Assembly (NCBI RefSeq): GCF_001682865.1
Contig: NZ_MAQX01000032.1
Location: forward strand, 552,888 to 616,887
Origin: Bacillus sp. FJAT-26390
Lineage (GTDB): Bacteria > Bacillota > Bacilli > Paenibacillales > Paenibacillaceae
Direction: 5' to 3'
Length of the DNA: 64,000 nt
Made by a program: the position numbers and the translations under genes. Under the pieces are notes generated by a model. It did no database searches. It saw nothing but the letters and a program-made list of their open reading frames with translations, and was not told the origin of the DNA. This document shows positions 35,401 through 44,297 of this stretch, piece after piece. Positions within the stretch are counted from its first letter, which is position 1; each line of letters begins with the position of its first letter.

Positions 35401-35423
35401 TGACCAAAAAACTAAAACGGTCA
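35401..35423. promoter_or_regulatory. Operator-like site in front of the TetR gene
   Basis: TGACC-N13-GGTCA, perfect 5-base arms, 40 bases before the TetR ATG. Matches the site upstream of yhgE in arm sequence and spacing. Confidence 0.55.
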
Positions 35424-35596
35424 TTTCGAATTCCGTAATCATAGCACGCTCCATTTCCGATTGCAATACCTAAATTAGCAGAACAATCCGCAGTAGCCTA
35501 TTCGCCTAAAGATGACTTTACTCGGCAAAAAGAGCTATAATACAAATACAGTTGTAACTATCTTCTGCACAGCAGATAAAAAGGAGTGTATCCCTT

Positions 35597-35935
35597 ATGT
35601 CATACAAAGAAATTACGTCTATTGAAGAATGGAATAATGTTTATGAGGCTTCCGCTACTCGTCCACTCGTTGTATTCAAGCACAGCACAACTTGCCCGGT
35701 AAGCGCGAACGCTTTTCAAGAATTCAACAACTACCTCGACGGCAAGCCAAGAGAAGACGTGGAATACGTGCTCGTGAAGGTCATCGAGTCGCGCCCCGTT
35801 TCCAACCAAATTGCAGAAGACACATCCGTTAAGCATGAGTCGCCGCAAATTATGTTCATCGAGAAAAAAGAAAAAGTATGGACGGCTTCCCACTGGTCCG
35901 TTACGAAGGCTCATATTGCAGCTGTACTTGACTAA
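35597..35935 (+). CDS. ytxJ: Bacillithiol-system redox protein YtxJ (monothiol thioredoxin-like)
   Basis: A 112-residue thioredoxin-fold protein. The active site is FKHSTTCPVSANAF (about 28-41), a monothiol TCPxS motif in which only the first Cys remains, as in YtxJ/BrxC, which removes bacillithiol from mixed disulfides. SPQIMFIEKKEKVW supplies the cis-Pro region. AAAAGGAGTG precedes the ATG. A TATAAT-like element lies at 35536-35541 without a convincing -35. Single gene followed by a terminator. Confidence 0.93.
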   Translation: MSYKEITSIEEWNNVYEASATRPLVVFKHSTTCPVSANAFQEFNNYLDGKPREDVEYVLVKVIESRPVSNQIAEDTSVKHESPQIMFIEKKEKVWTASHWSVTKAHIAAVLD

Positions 35936-35954
35936 TCATTACCCCCTTACTAAT

Positions 35955-36005
35955 AAAACTCCCAGCCCTTCGCTTTTAAGCGCAAGGCTGGGAGTTTTTA
36001 TTTTT
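35955..36005 (+). terminator. Terminator after ytxJ
   Basis: AAAACTCCCAGCC pairs with GGCTGGGAGTTTT, with an inner CGCTT/AAGCG stem; T-rich on the plus strand and A-rich before it, so it may work in both directions. Confidence 0.9.
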
Positions 36006-36036
36006 AATTCCTTTACTATATCCCAAGATCCAATAA

Positions 36037-36105
36037 TCATTCCTCTTCTCCATCTACAACGGCTTTGATTACGAATTTCAACTGTTCATTTTCAAATTTA
36101 TCCAT
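36037..36105 (-). CDS. Possible 22-residue peptide or gene remnant
   Basis: A minus-strand frame of 22 codons starting MDKFENEQLKFVIK and ending in an acidic tail. The composition (alternating hydrophobic and charged residues, full codons) looks protein-like, and the frame is open 9 codons further upstream to a TGA. No good ribosome site precedes the ATG. It may be the surviving 3' end of a decayed gene or a small peptide. The rest of the region 36006-36385 has no other gene-like frame. Confidence 0.25.
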   Translation of the reverse strand: MDKFENEQLKFVIKAVVDGEEE

Positions 36106-36221
36106 AATGAACAGGTCGCCGCATCTTATTCATCCATTATTTTCATATATTCGTCTATTTTTGTTCGTTATTGTTCTTTATCATAATGTGATTTTTGTTA
36201 TCTCATTGTCTCCAAAAAAAC

Positions 36222-36306
36222 GCTGAAACCCCCTATATCTCACCACCATGCTTAAAGGCTCATGGCACTTAGAACTAGGGAAGCAGAGCTATTCATGCCA
36301 TTCAGC
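36222..36306 (+). ncRNA. Candidate structured leader upstream of the SLH gene
   Basis: Nested complementary segments suggest a folded RNA: GCTGAA (36222-36227) with TTCAGC (36301-36306), CCCTA (36231-36235) with TAGGG (36276-36280), and CCATG (36246-36250) with CATGG (36261-36265). About 80 bases separate it from the SLH start codon. I could not match it to a known riboswitch class; the c-di-GMP-I core motifs are absent. Confidence 0.3.
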
Positions 36307-36385
36307 CCATTCTCAATAACGCATTATTGTGGTTATCTAGAGAATGTCGGAATATATCGTTTTTTATAAATTAGGGGGATATTTT

Positions 36386-37633
36386 ATGAAGCGTTTCGCT
36401 TTAATCGCAGTCGTCATCACCGTTTTTTGGGCAGCGTTCTCTGGCTCACTCGCAAATGAACAAGCAATAGCAGCGTCATCGACGCCCTTATTCAAAGATA
36501 TTAAAGGCCATTGGGCGGAGAAAACGATTAACGATATGGTAAAACAAGGGATTTTAGACGGATATCCGGACGGGACCTTCCGACCACAAGAACCCGTGAA
36601 GGTTGATCAATTTATTAAAATGCTCATTCTTTCGTATACCGATTTGCATCAAAACGGTTCGCGAAGCTGGAACATACCGTTCCTTCAATCGCTTAGCGAA
36701 GAGAACCAAGCCATTTTGAAGCAGGATTACCGCTATTTCGACTTCAAGCCAAGTACGGTAGGCTATTGGGCTAAGCAGTTTATAGATGTAGCAAGCGATC
36801 TTCATTTTCTGAACAAGAGCAGATATAACGATTTCCAAGCCGACATGACCCGCGAGAACGTCGCAGAAATTGTCTACTATACTCTTCAGGAAACGGAATT
36901 TCTTGAGGACGGATTGTTCGGCCAGAAAATGGCCCAAGCCTACGGCGATCTCATGGGCGCCACCGAGCGCGAGCAAAAGTTTATCGCCGAGACGCTTGTT
37001 AAGGGCATTATGCAGGGTTACCCGAACGGCTTCTTCGGCGTTGGCGATACCGTCACTCGCGCGGAGTCTCTTGTCATTCTGAACCGTCTTACCGACAAAT
37101 CGAAGCGGCTAGCCGTGCCCGTCTCTCCCGAGAAGCTGGAGCGTGTCGTTCCAACTGCTGGCGGCGGCAAAAAAATTATTATTTTCCCAGACAAACGGAT
37201 GTGGGACGCTTACGAAGCGCTTCTTGTGGCGGGGCAATTGCGGGGCTCGAATCATGACTTTTACGAAACGACGCTTCGCCTCTTCAAGGATCAATCGGAG
37301 AAAGACAGCGTAATGAACCGTCCTTCCGGCTCGGCGGCACTAAATGAGGAAGCGGCTGTATGGCTTGATCCGCAATACAATACCTACGGCATTACGATGA
37401 GGCTTCGCGAGGGCACGCTTGCCCGCAACAAAGAGGTTGTCGAGCAATTCGCCAACCAGCTGTTCGGCTATAACGCCTCCACGTTCAAGGAGCTGTTCAA
37501 CGATCTTAGCAAGCGCGTCGAGTCGGGCGCAAAGGTAGCCTCCCAGCAGAAGCTGATCGGCACCGACAACGTCAGCATTCAAGTGGACGCAGCGACGAAG
37601 ACGGTTATTTTCTCCATTGCTACAAAAAAATAG
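36386..37633 (+). CDS. Secreted SLH-domain protein
   Basis: About 415 residues. Signal peptide at about 1-33 (MKRFALIAVVITVFWAAFSG, cleavage near AIAASS). Three SLH-like repeats follow: FKDIKGHWAEKTINDMVKQG with DGYPDGTFRPQ (about 40-90), a degenerate one around YWAKQFIDVASDLHFL (about 130-180), and KGIMQGYPNGFFGVGDTVTRAE (about 210-255). The remaining about 150 residues form an unassigned mixed alpha/beta domain. Here the SLH units are N-terminal, opposite to the protein at 11968-14073. The ATG at 36386 has AGGGGGA upstream; a frame extension to 36344 is unlikely. Confidence 0.88.
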   Translation: MKRFALIAVVITVFWAAFSGSLANEQAIAASSTPLFKDIKGHWAEKTINDMVKQGILDGYPDGTFRPQEPVKVDQFIKMLILSYTDLHQNGSRSWNIPFLQSLSEENQAILKQDYRYFDFKPSTVGYWAKQFIDVASDLHFLNKSRYNDFQADMTRENVAEIVYYTLQETEFLEDGLFGQKMAQAYGDLMGATEREQKFIAETLVKGIMQGYPNGFFGVGDTVTRAESLVILNRLTDKSKRLAVPVSPEKLERVVPTAGGGKKIIIFPDKRMWDAYEALLVAGQLRGSNHDFYETTLRLFKDQSEKDSVMNRPSGSAALNEEAAVWLDPQYNTYGITMRLREGTLARNKEVVEQFANQLFGYNASTFKELFNDLSKRVESGAKVASQQKLIGTDNVSIQVDAATKTVIFSIATKK

Positions 37634-37646
37634 GCTTATTCCTGTT

Positions 37647-37690
37647 TAAAGAAGCTGCCTGAAGGTTAATGACCAGAAGCAGCTTCTTTT
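37647..37690 (+). terminator. Terminator after the SLH gene
   Basis: AAGAAGCTGC (37649-37658) and GCAGCTTCTT (37679-37688) form a perfect 10-base stem followed by TT and a CG. Confidence 0.75.
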
Positions 37691-37758
37691 CGTATGCAAC
37701 ATCAAGATTCATTCTCTCGTCTATGCTTAAACCCACTATCCATGAGGAGGTTTTTCAA

Positions 37759-38868
37759 ATGAAACACACAAGCCCTAAACAATCACGTTCAACTCGCAAG
37801 GCCGCAACCGTTATCGCTGCCGCTATGCTATTTGCATCCGCTCCCGTTGCAGGATGGCTCCCTGGCGGCGGTGTAGCAGCCGCGGCCGCGCAGCAGCTAA
37901 AAATCGTCTCGCAGCCTTTTGTCATAGACGGCATCCGCTCTTCCATACCTACCGCCAATGTAGATGGCAATACGTATATCAGCATCCGTGCGCTTAATAA
38001 TAAGCTTGGGCTCTCGACAAGCTGGGATGCGGCAACCAGATCAGTTGTCATCAAAGGGCGTGACAGAACACTTTCCGCCTCACCCGATGATGGCAGCTAC
38101 AAGCTAAACGGCCAGCCTTTATATGGCAATCCCGCGATTTTAATTAACGGCTCCACCTACCTGCCGCTTCGTTTTGTTTTGGAGCGAATGGGCTATGGTA
38201 TTTCGTATGACGGCAAAACGCGTACCGTTGGCATTGAGACGATCAAAGAAAACGCGCTGTCCATCGGCACGGAAACGATCAGCAAAGTGACGAAGGACCA
38301 ATCCTTGCTCATCCATTATCCGGTCATAACGGGTTATACGAACGAAGCGTCACAGACCAAGATCAATGAGTTTCTAAAGCAAGAAGCAGAAACCTATGCC
38401 GCCTCAGGCCAGCAAGCTATTGCCAAAGCTGCTGCGGACAACAAAGAAATGGAAGCGAACAATAAAGACATGACGATGCCTGTCTTATCCTTCGACGGCG
38501 CTTATACCATCACGTATAACGAGCAAAATACGGTCAGTCTCTACGTCGACTACTATTCCTATCTCGGCGGTGCGCATGGCATGACCGAGCGCGTGTCGTA
38601 CACGTTCGATCTTATGACTGGCGAGGAGCTTAAGCTTGAGGATGTAACGAGCGGCAATTTGAATTATACCTCTATTATCGACGCCTCTATTCGTGAGCAA
38701 ATCAAGGCTAGAAAGCTGCTTCTGATCTCGCCGTTTGAGGGAATTAAGCCGGATCGCGACTTCTACCTTAAGCATGGCGCTGTTGTGATCGCATTCGGTC
38801 AATACGAATACACCTCCTATGCAGAAGGCATGCCGGAATTCGCTATTCCGTTCAAAGCATTCGAGTAG
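37759..38868 (+). CDS. Secreted protein: copper amine oxidase N-terminal-like domain plus RsiV-like (DUF4163/DUF3298) domain
   Basis: About 369 residues. A long signal peptide ends near AAAAAQQ (about 45). Residues about 50-155 hold the copper-amine-oxidase N-like stalk repeat common in Paenibacillus surface proteins: TYISIRALNNKLGLSTSWDAATRSVVIKG and STYLPLRFVLERMGYGISYD. Residues about 180-369 match the DUF4163/DUF3298 pattern found in RsiV and PdaC: YYSYLGGAHGMTERVSYTFDLMTGEELKLEDV and a C-terminal FGQYEYTSYAEGMPEFAIPF. The second domain in RsiV binds lysozyme. No oxidase catalytic domain is present. GAGGAGG precedes the ATG at 37759. Confidence 0.88.
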   Translation: MKHTSPKQSRSTRKAATVIAAAMLFASAPVAGWLPGGGVAAAAAQQLKIVSQPFVIDGIRSSIPTANVDGNTYISIRALNNKLGLSTSWDAATRSVVIKGRDRTLSASPDDGSYKLNGQPLYGNPAILINGSTYLPLRFVLERMGYGISYDGKTRTVGIETIKENALSIGTETISKVTKDQSLLIHYPVITGYTNEASQTKINEFLKQEAETYAASGQQAIAKAAADNKEMEANNKDMTMPVLSFDGAYTITYNEQNTVSLYVDYYSYLGGAHGMTERVSYTFDLMTGEELKLEDVTSGNLNYTSIIDASIREQIKARKLLLISPFEGIKPDRDFYLKHGAVVIAFGQYEYTSYAEGMPEFAIPFKAFE

Positions 38869-38892
38869 ACAACCATTTGATCGCCGCACAAA

Positions 38893-38941
38893 ACAAAGAA
38901 GGTCTCTATCAGGCAGCAGCCTGATAGAGACCTTCTTTTTC
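38893..38941. terminator. Bidirectional terminator between convergent genes
   Basis: A 19-base perfect inverted repeat (38895-38913 with 38920-38938), flanked by A-rich and T-rich runs, lies between the plus-strand gene ending at 38868 and the minus-strand permease ending at 38958. Confidence 0.95.
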
Positions 38942-38957
38942 TTTAAGTTGCTGCCGT

Positions 38958-40397
38958 TTATTCCTCCGGGTCCAGCTTGCATTCAGCAAGCGTAAGCATG
39001 CGAGTACGATGCTTCCATTTGTGTCCGATAAAGATGGCGAGGAACAACGGGATTCCGATATAGGAAGCAATCATATAGGGCCAGTCGATGCGGCCGTCCT
39101 TGATCGCTCCGATGAACTGTCCGCCAATGACGACTATACAGAGCAGCATCGCCAGTATCGGACCGAAGGGGAACCACTTGGCACGGTAGGCAAGTTCCTT
39201 CAGATCCCGTCCCTGCGCTACGTAGGCTTTGCGGAACCGGTAATGGCTGATCGCAATGCCGAGCCAAACGATAAACCCAGACATGCCGGATGCATTGAGC
39301 AGCCATACATAGACAACCCCGTCGCCAAAGAACGAGGCAAGAAAAGCTAGCATGCCGAGCGCCCCCGTTACGAGAAGCGACGCGACCGGAACGCCGCGCT
39401 GATTAAGGCGAGCTAGAAAACGAGGCGCTTTGCCCTCCTTCGCAAGCACCCAAAGCATGCGCGTGGAAGCGTACATGCCTGAGTTGCCCGCCGACAATAC
39501 GGAGGTTAAGATGACCGCATTCATAATAGAAGCCGCAACCGCAAGCCCGGCCTTCTCGAAAATAATCGTAAACGGACTCGTCGAAATATCGCCGCTCGCC
39601 AGCTGTTCATTCGAATAAGGAATCAGCATGCCGATCAGCAGAATCGCAAATATATAGAACAAGAGAATGCGCCAAAAGATGGAGCGGATCGCACGGGGAA
39701 TATTTTCGCGCGGATTCTCGCTCTCTCCTGCCGTAACGCCGATCAGCTCCGTCCCTTGAAACGAGAAGCCCGCCGCCATGAACACGCCTAGCGTCGCCAG
39801 AAAGCCCGCAGGGAAAGGATTATCCGTCAGGTTGCTGATGCCAACGGCCGGTCCGTTCCAAATGCCGATCACCATCATAAGGCCTAGCGCAATAAACACG
39901 ATTACCGTTACGATTTTGATCATCGCAAACCAGTATTCCGATTCTCCGTAGCCCTTGACGGACAAGAGATTGAGACCGAGCATAAGCAGCAGGAACAAGC
40001 CGCTCCACAGAATGGAAGGGCTGTTCGGAAACCAAAATTTCATAATCAGCGTAGCTGCCGACAGCTCCGCCGCAATCGTGATCGCCCAGTTGTACCAATA
40101 GTTCCACCCTAGCGCAAAGCCTAGCGATGGATCAACAAACTTAGTCGCATAGGTGCTGAACGTTCCCGATACGGGCATGTGGGTAGCCATCTCGCCCAAG
40201 CTAGTCATTAGAAAATAAACCATAATGCCAATCAGCGCATAGGCAAGCACCGCGCCTCCGGGTCCAGCGGAATGAATAGCGCCGCCGCTTGCTAGGAACA
40301 ACCCCGTACCAATGGAGCCTCCCAGCGATATCATTGTCATATGCCGGGCCTTCAGCCCCCTGTGCAGCGTATTCGAATCTTCCTGTTTCTTGCTCAA
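38958..40397 (-). CDS. Amino acid permease (APC family)
   Basis: A 479-residue transporter with about twelve helices. GLKARHMTMISLGGSIGTGLFLASGG (about 14-38) is the substrate-binding GSIGTGLF signature of the AAT branch of the APC family (LysP, GabP, AnsP); FSFQGTELIGVTAGESENPRENIPRAI (about 215-240) is the conserved loop with the glutamate typical of this branch. Substrate is not determined. TTG start with GGAGTG 8 bases upstream. Convergent with the preceding gene and divergent from the PH-domain gene. Confidence 0.92.
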   Translation of the reverse strand: MSKKQEDSNTLHRGLKARHMTMISLGGSIGTGLFLASGGAIHSAGPGGAVLAYALIGIMVYFLMTSLGEMATHMPVSGTFSTYATKFVDPSLGFALGWNYWYNWAITIAAELSAATLIMKFWFPNSPSILWSGLFLLLMLGLNLLSVKGYGESEYWFAMIKIVTVIVFIALGLMMVIGIWNGPAVGISNLTDNPFPAGFLATLGVFMAAGFSFQGTELIGVTAGESENPRENIPRAIRSIFWRILLFYIFAILLIGMLIPYSNEQLASGDISTSPFTIIFEKAGLAVAASIMNAVILTSVLSAGNSGMYASTRMLWVLAKEGKAPRFLARLNQRGVPVASLLVTGALGMLAFLASFFGDGVVYVWLLNASGMSGFIVWLGIAISHYRFRKAYVAQGRDLKELAYRAKWFPFGPILAMLLCIVVIGGQFIGAIKDGRIDWPYMIASYIGIPLFLAIFIGHKWKHRTRMLTLAECKLDPEE

Positions 40398-40590
40398 TTA
40401 CAAAACACTCCGTTCTTCACCACTTATCGACTTACATCGTTATCACGTATGCCATGTCCTCAGTTTGTTAATTTTTTATCATTTTATCCATCTGTTAGGA
40501 AAAAACCTTAAAATGAATGATCATAAAATCAGAAATCTATTATATAATGAGTGCGTAATAAGTCAAAGCAATTATGAAGGGAATGGTACG

Positions 40591-41205
40591 ATGTTTGGTA
40601 AATTAGCTGCAGACGCGCTAGGACTAAGCGACATTGGCGTCATTATCAAGCCGGCGGATTTCAGCAAAGCTGATTCTGACGATTATGTCATGCATGAGGA
40701 TAATGAGAAGATTTATTTTCTCATTAAATCAAAGTCCGACGAATACTGCTTTACGAATCTCGCCCTTATCCATTTGGACGGCACAAGCGCACTGAGCAAG
40801 AAACGCACGCTAAAACGTTATTCCTACAGCTCAAACCAAATTTCACAGGTCGCGCTTGAAACCGCTGGCACTGTCGATCTTGACGTCGAGATCAAATTCA
40901 CCATCGGCTCCGTTCCATTCTCGATCGACGTCAACAAGAAGCATATCGAAGAGCTGAAGGACCTTTATAAAGCGCTGATCAAAATCTCCGAAATTACTCG
41001 CGAGAATGAAATTTCGCTTGAATACGCAAGACGCAGCATGGATCTCGCATCCTCAACGCTGCAGCATTTCCACAAAGGAGACTTCAATGTCGTTGAGCAG
41101 TTCGACGGATTGAACAAATCCGCTTTCAATTGGCTTGTAAACACACATAAGCAGTATCGCATTAAAGATTTTGGCGCTATTTTTGAGCGTTATATTAACA
41201 ACTAA
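40591..41205 (+). CDS. PH-domain protein (YvbH-like)
   Basis: About 204 residues, probably cytosolic. The N-terminal part resembles bacterial PH domains (GVIIKPADFSKADSDDYVMHEDNEKIYFLIKSKSDEYCFTN region, about 15-60), continuing as beta strands to about 120; the C-terminal third is helical and charged, consistent with the oligomerisation region of YvbH-type proteins. The ATG at 40591 has GAAGGG upstream; the longer open frame to 40312 overlaps the divergent permease and is not credible. Function unknown. Confidence 0.8.
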   Translation: MFGKLAADALGLSDIGVIIKPADFSKADSDDYVMHEDNEKIYFLIKSKSDEYCFTNLALIHLDGTSALSKKRTLKRYSYSSNQISQVALETAGTVDLDVEIKFTIGSVPFSIDVNKKHIEELKDLYKALIKISEITRENEISLEYARRSMDLASSTLQHFHKGDFNVVEQFDGLNKSAFNWLVNTHKQYRIKDFGAIFERYINN

Positions 41206-41232
41206 ATCCTTTATTTGTAAGGTAGTGTGACC

Positions 41233-41269
41233 AAGCAGATCAGCAGTTTGAGGCTGATCTGCTTTTTTT
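41233..41269 (+). terminator. Terminator after the PH-domain gene
   Basis: AAGCAGATCAGC (41233-41244) pairs perfectly with GCTGATCTGCTT (41253-41264), then T-run. Confidence 0.92.
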
Positions 41270-41389
41270 CGTGGATGACAGCGTTTTTATGTAATATTAC
41301 CTTACATACATATTGCGAAATTCATTCTTTCGCGTATATATTTAAACGAAAGGGTAACGTTTATATCACATGCGAAGAGGTGAATCGAC

Positions 41390-42106
41390 TTGCCAGGAGA
41401 ACTCATATTGACGGTAGATGATGAAGTTAGAATCGGCGAGCTCGTAGGCATGTATTTATCCAAGGACGGCTTCCGCCATTTGAGCGCAACAAGCGGCAAG
41501 CAAGCGATCGAGCTTACCGAGAACGAGCAGCCTTCGCTTATCGTGCTTGATGTTCTGCTTCCCGATATGGAAGGTTATGAGCTCTGCACTAGGCTGCGGC
41601 AAAAGACCGATGTCCCGATTATGTTCCTCACCTGCAAGGATACCGAAATCGATAAAGTGGTCGGGCTAAGCGTCGGTGCGGATGATTACGTCAGCAAGCC
41701 CTTCAGTCCTATCGAGCTGGTTGCCCGCATTAAGGCACAGCTTCGCCGCAACAGGATCGTCAATAATCGGCAATCCGAGTCAGCACCTTCGGCTGTGATC
41801 GCTTCCGAGCATGTGCAGCTGCGTATCGACGCGCATGAGGTATACGTCGACAACAGGCGAATCGAGCTGTCCGCCAAGGAATTCCAGCTGCTTGCCTACC
41901 TCATGCAAAACGCGCGCCAAGTGCTCACGACCGAACGTCTGCTCAGCCATATATGGGGATATGACAGCAGCCTCGACACCAAAACCCTGCAAGTGCATAT
42001 CGGGCATTTACGCAAAAAAATCGAGCGCAATCCGTCGTCTCCGTCACGCATCATAACGATACGCGGCATTGGGTACAAATTCGATGAACCGATTAAAGAG
42101 CATTAA
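41390..42106 (+). CDS. OmpR/PhoB-family response regulator
   Basis: A 238-residue two-domain regulator. Receiver: LTVDDEVRIGELV (acidic pocket), LIVLDVLLPDMEGYEL (phospho-Asp, about 53), FLTCKDTE (the Thr switch) and DDYVSKPFSPIELVAR (Lys). The C-terminal winged helix shows ELSAKEFQLLAYLMQNARQVLTTERLLSHIWGYD and RKKIERNPSSPSRIITIRGIGYKF. Start is TTG with AGAGGTGA 7 bases upstream. It overlaps the kinase gene by 23 bases, so both are one transcription and signalling unit. Confidence 0.94.
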   Translation: MPGELILTVDDEVRIGELVGMYLSKDGFRHLSATSGKQAIELTENEQPSLIVLDVLLPDMEGYELCTRLRQKTDVPIMFLTCKDTEIDKVVGLSVGADDYVSKPFSPIELVARIKAQLRRNRIVNNRQSESAPSAVIASEHVQLRIDAHEVYVDNRRIELSAKEFQLLAYLMQNARQVLTTERLLSHIWGYDSSLDTKTLQVHIGHLRKKIERNPSSPSRIITIRGIGYKFDEPIKEH

Positions 42107-44225
42107 GGCTCTCCTCCGGCCGCGCACCTTCGCCTTTCAAATGCTGGCGGCTATGCTGACCGTGTCTCTTATTCCGCTGCTATTATTATCCGCGTTCGCC
42201 TTACAAACGGTCACCTCTCAGCTTCATCGCTTCAGCGCTTTGAATACCGCACTGATCGAAAAAAATTACATAAGCATGTACGAAGCGAATATTGAAGAGC
42301 AGGTTCGCGCCATTGATACCGAACTCCGCCTTGTCGAGGATGCGGTTCTCCTGTCCAAAGCGCTTGCGGAATCTATTTTCTCTACTGAAAATCATACGGC
42401 CGTACAGCCCATCTCCTTCCTGTACGATTCGAAGAAGCACCGTTTTACCGAGAGGCATACAGACGGCATGGGCGTCATTTCCATTCGCACAGATAACCCG
42501 CTCGCTTATCCGTCTCCCGAGCAGGCTTACGATTTGGCGCTAAGCAAAGCTTTGTTTCCGCTATTCAAATCCGAATCGTCCCGAAAGCAAAATATCGTAT
42601 CGATGTACTATATCCATCCAAAATCCGGCTCCTTCTATTACCCGGAATATACAGGCCCATTAGAAGAAGAGACGGCAAAGCCCATAAACACGCTGACCTC
42701 TTACAAATTTTATTCCGATGCCTTAAACGTCAGGCCGAAGACCAATCAGGTCGCATGGACGAAGCCCTACCTCGACATTACGCCAAGAGGCTGGATGTTC
42801 ACCGCAACAACGCCTGTTTATGATGAGAACCGTGTCCTAAAAGGGGTCGTAGCCGCTGATGTAACGATCGAACGCTTCGTTAACAACGTACTGGATACGA
42901 GATTCGGCGACGAGGACGGCATCGCGCTGCTGCTTGGCACCGATCACGAGCTGATCGCCGCCCAGCAGCATGGAGCTGGCGAGATCGATCAGCTCGATTT
43001 GGCTGTCCTCTTCAGCCAAGATACGGTAAACAGCTTCCGCCGCATGCAGCTTGGCGGCCAGCAGAAGGTTGTATTCAGCCGCGCCATCCCATCGACCGAT
43101 TGGATACTCGGCTATATTATTCCGGAGCATAAGCTCCTTGAATCGATTCATGCGGCTACGGATGAGCTTTCAACACAAACAGGCGACCGGCTCATCGTCC
43201 AGCTCACCCTGCTCGGCTTAGTCGCCGTTGGCTTATGCGTCATCCTCTCGTTTTATTTGCGCTCCAAAGTGTCACGGCCCGTCAACCTGCTTGCCGGCGC
43301 CTTCGCTGAAATGGGCGAAGGCCAATTCACCGCTTCATTAGATGATACGCGAACACTCGAATTCAATCAGCTGCTAAGCTCCTTTAACCGGATGTCGCTC
43401 AAAATCCGCGAGCTAATGGAGCAGCAGTCGGAGCTTAACCAACAGCTTGAGCATAAGGTGGAGCTGCGCACGGAAGAGCTGCGCGATATGAACAACGAGC
43501 TGGAGGCGCGCGTGGATGAGCTGCTGCGGCTCGAGCATTGGCGCAAGGAGCTGTTCATGAATATATCGCATGACTTGAAAACACCGATCACCTTAATCCG
43601 CGGCTACATCGAAGCCATTAACGACGGCACGATCAGCGGCGAGGATACGGGTATCTTCTTGCGCAGAATATACGAGGATATCCAAACGATCAATCAATTC
43701 GTTCGCAATTTAAATGAACTGAGCCTCCTCGAAACGCGCCAGCTGGAGGCAAAATTTGACGTTGTGGAAGCAGACGCCTTTTTCAGGGACATCGTGATGA
43801 AGTGGGAAGCTTATATGAAGCTGGAGCGCCGTCCCTTTCATACGAATCAGCTTGCAGCTGGCGGCCGCCTGCGCGCCGACCCCCATCTAATCAGCCGTGT
43901 AATCGACAACCTGCTGGATAACGCCATGAAATATTCGGAGCCGGGCAGCCCTATAACCTTTGCATACGAGCTCGCTGACCAAGTCGCCATCTTCCGCGTC
44001 ATCGACAACGGAGCAGGCATTCCGGAGGAGTCACTGCCTTATGTGTTCGACTCCTTCTACCGCGTCGATAAGTCAAGAAACAGCGGCATACCGGGCAGCG
44101 GACTCGGCTTATCGATCGCCAAAGAAATTGCCGATATCCATGGCGGCCAGCTCAGCGCAATGCCTAACCCCGAGCATGGCCAAGGCTGTATTTTCTCCCT
44201 AACGCTCCCGCTTTTCCGCGCTTGA
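42084..44225 (+). CDS. Sensor histidine kinase with large extracytoplasmic sensor domain
   Basis: About 713 residues. Helix 1 at about 20-40, a dCACHE-like sensor domain of about 300 residues (SFYYPEYTGP, TTPVYDENRVLKGVVAADVTIERFV), helix 2 at about 370-392, HAMP (RSKVSRPVNLLAGAFAEMGEGQF), a coiled coil, HisKA (LFMNISHDLKTPITLIRGYIEAI, phospho-His about 493) and HATPase (NLLDNAMKYSE, VIDNGAGIPEE, GSGLGLSIAKEIA). The extracellular ligand is likely a small molecule. ATG at 42084 lies within the 3' end of the response-regulator gene. No target operon is evident nearby. Confidence 0.93.
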   Translation: MNRLKSIKALLRPRTFAFQMLAAMLTVSLIPLLLLSAFALQTVTSQLHRFSALNTALIEKNYISMYEANIEEQVRAIDTELRLVEDAVLLSKALAESIFSTENHTAVQPISFLYDSKKHRFTERHTDGMGVISIRTDNPLAYPSPEQAYDLALSKALFPLFKSESSRKQNIVSMYYIHPKSGSFYYPEYTGPLEEETAKPINTLTSYKFYSDALNVRPKTNQVAWTKPYLDITPRGWMFTATTPVYDENRVLKGVVAADVTIERFVNNVLDTRFGDEDGIALLLGTDHELIAAQQHGAGEIDQLDLAVLFSQDTVNSFRRMQLGGQQKVVFSRAIPSTDWILGYIIPEHKLLESIHAATDELSTQTGDRLIVQLTLLGLVAVGLCVILSFYLRSKVSRPVNLLAGAFAEMGEGQFTASLDDTRTLEFNQLLSSFNRMSLKIRELMEQQSELNQQLEHKVELRTEELRDMNNELEARVDELLRLEHWRKELFMNISHDLKTPITLIRGYIEAINDGTISGEDTGIFLRRIYEDIQTINQFVRNLNELSLLETRQLEAKFDVVEADAFFRDIVMKWEAYMKLERRPFHTNQLAAGGRLRADPHLISRVIDNLLDNAMKYSEPGSPITFAYELADQVAIFRVIDNGAGIPEESLPYVFDSFYRVDKSRNSGIPGSGLGLSIAKEIADIHGGQLSAMPNPEHGQGCIFSLTLPLFRA

Positions 44226-44246
44226 ATGACGCTGAGCTTGCTCATC

Positions 44247-44296
44247 AAAAAAGCGGCTTCTCCAAGGTACAATACCACGGAGAAGCCGCTATTTAT
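44247..44296. terminator. Bidirectional terminator between convergent genes
   Basis: AGCGGCTTCTCC (44252-44263) and GGAGAAGCCGCT (44279-44290), a perfect 12-base stem with an internal GGTA/TACC pairing, between the kinase gene and the PLP-enzyme gene. Confidence 0.9.
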
Positions 44297-44297
44297 T

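Noticed and set aside
36222..36306. c-di-GMP-I or c-di-AMP riboswitch
   Set aside because: The conserved core sequences of these classes are not present; only a generic folded leader can be claimed.
37759..38868. Copper amine oxidase enzyme
   Set aside because: Only the N-terminal stalk-like domain is present; there is no topaquinone motif or copper His set. The true oxidase is at 49538-51544.
40312..40590. N-terminal extension of the PH-domain protein
   Set aside because: It overlaps the divergent permease start, has no ribosome site, and the extension is not domain-like; the ATG at 40591 is better supported.
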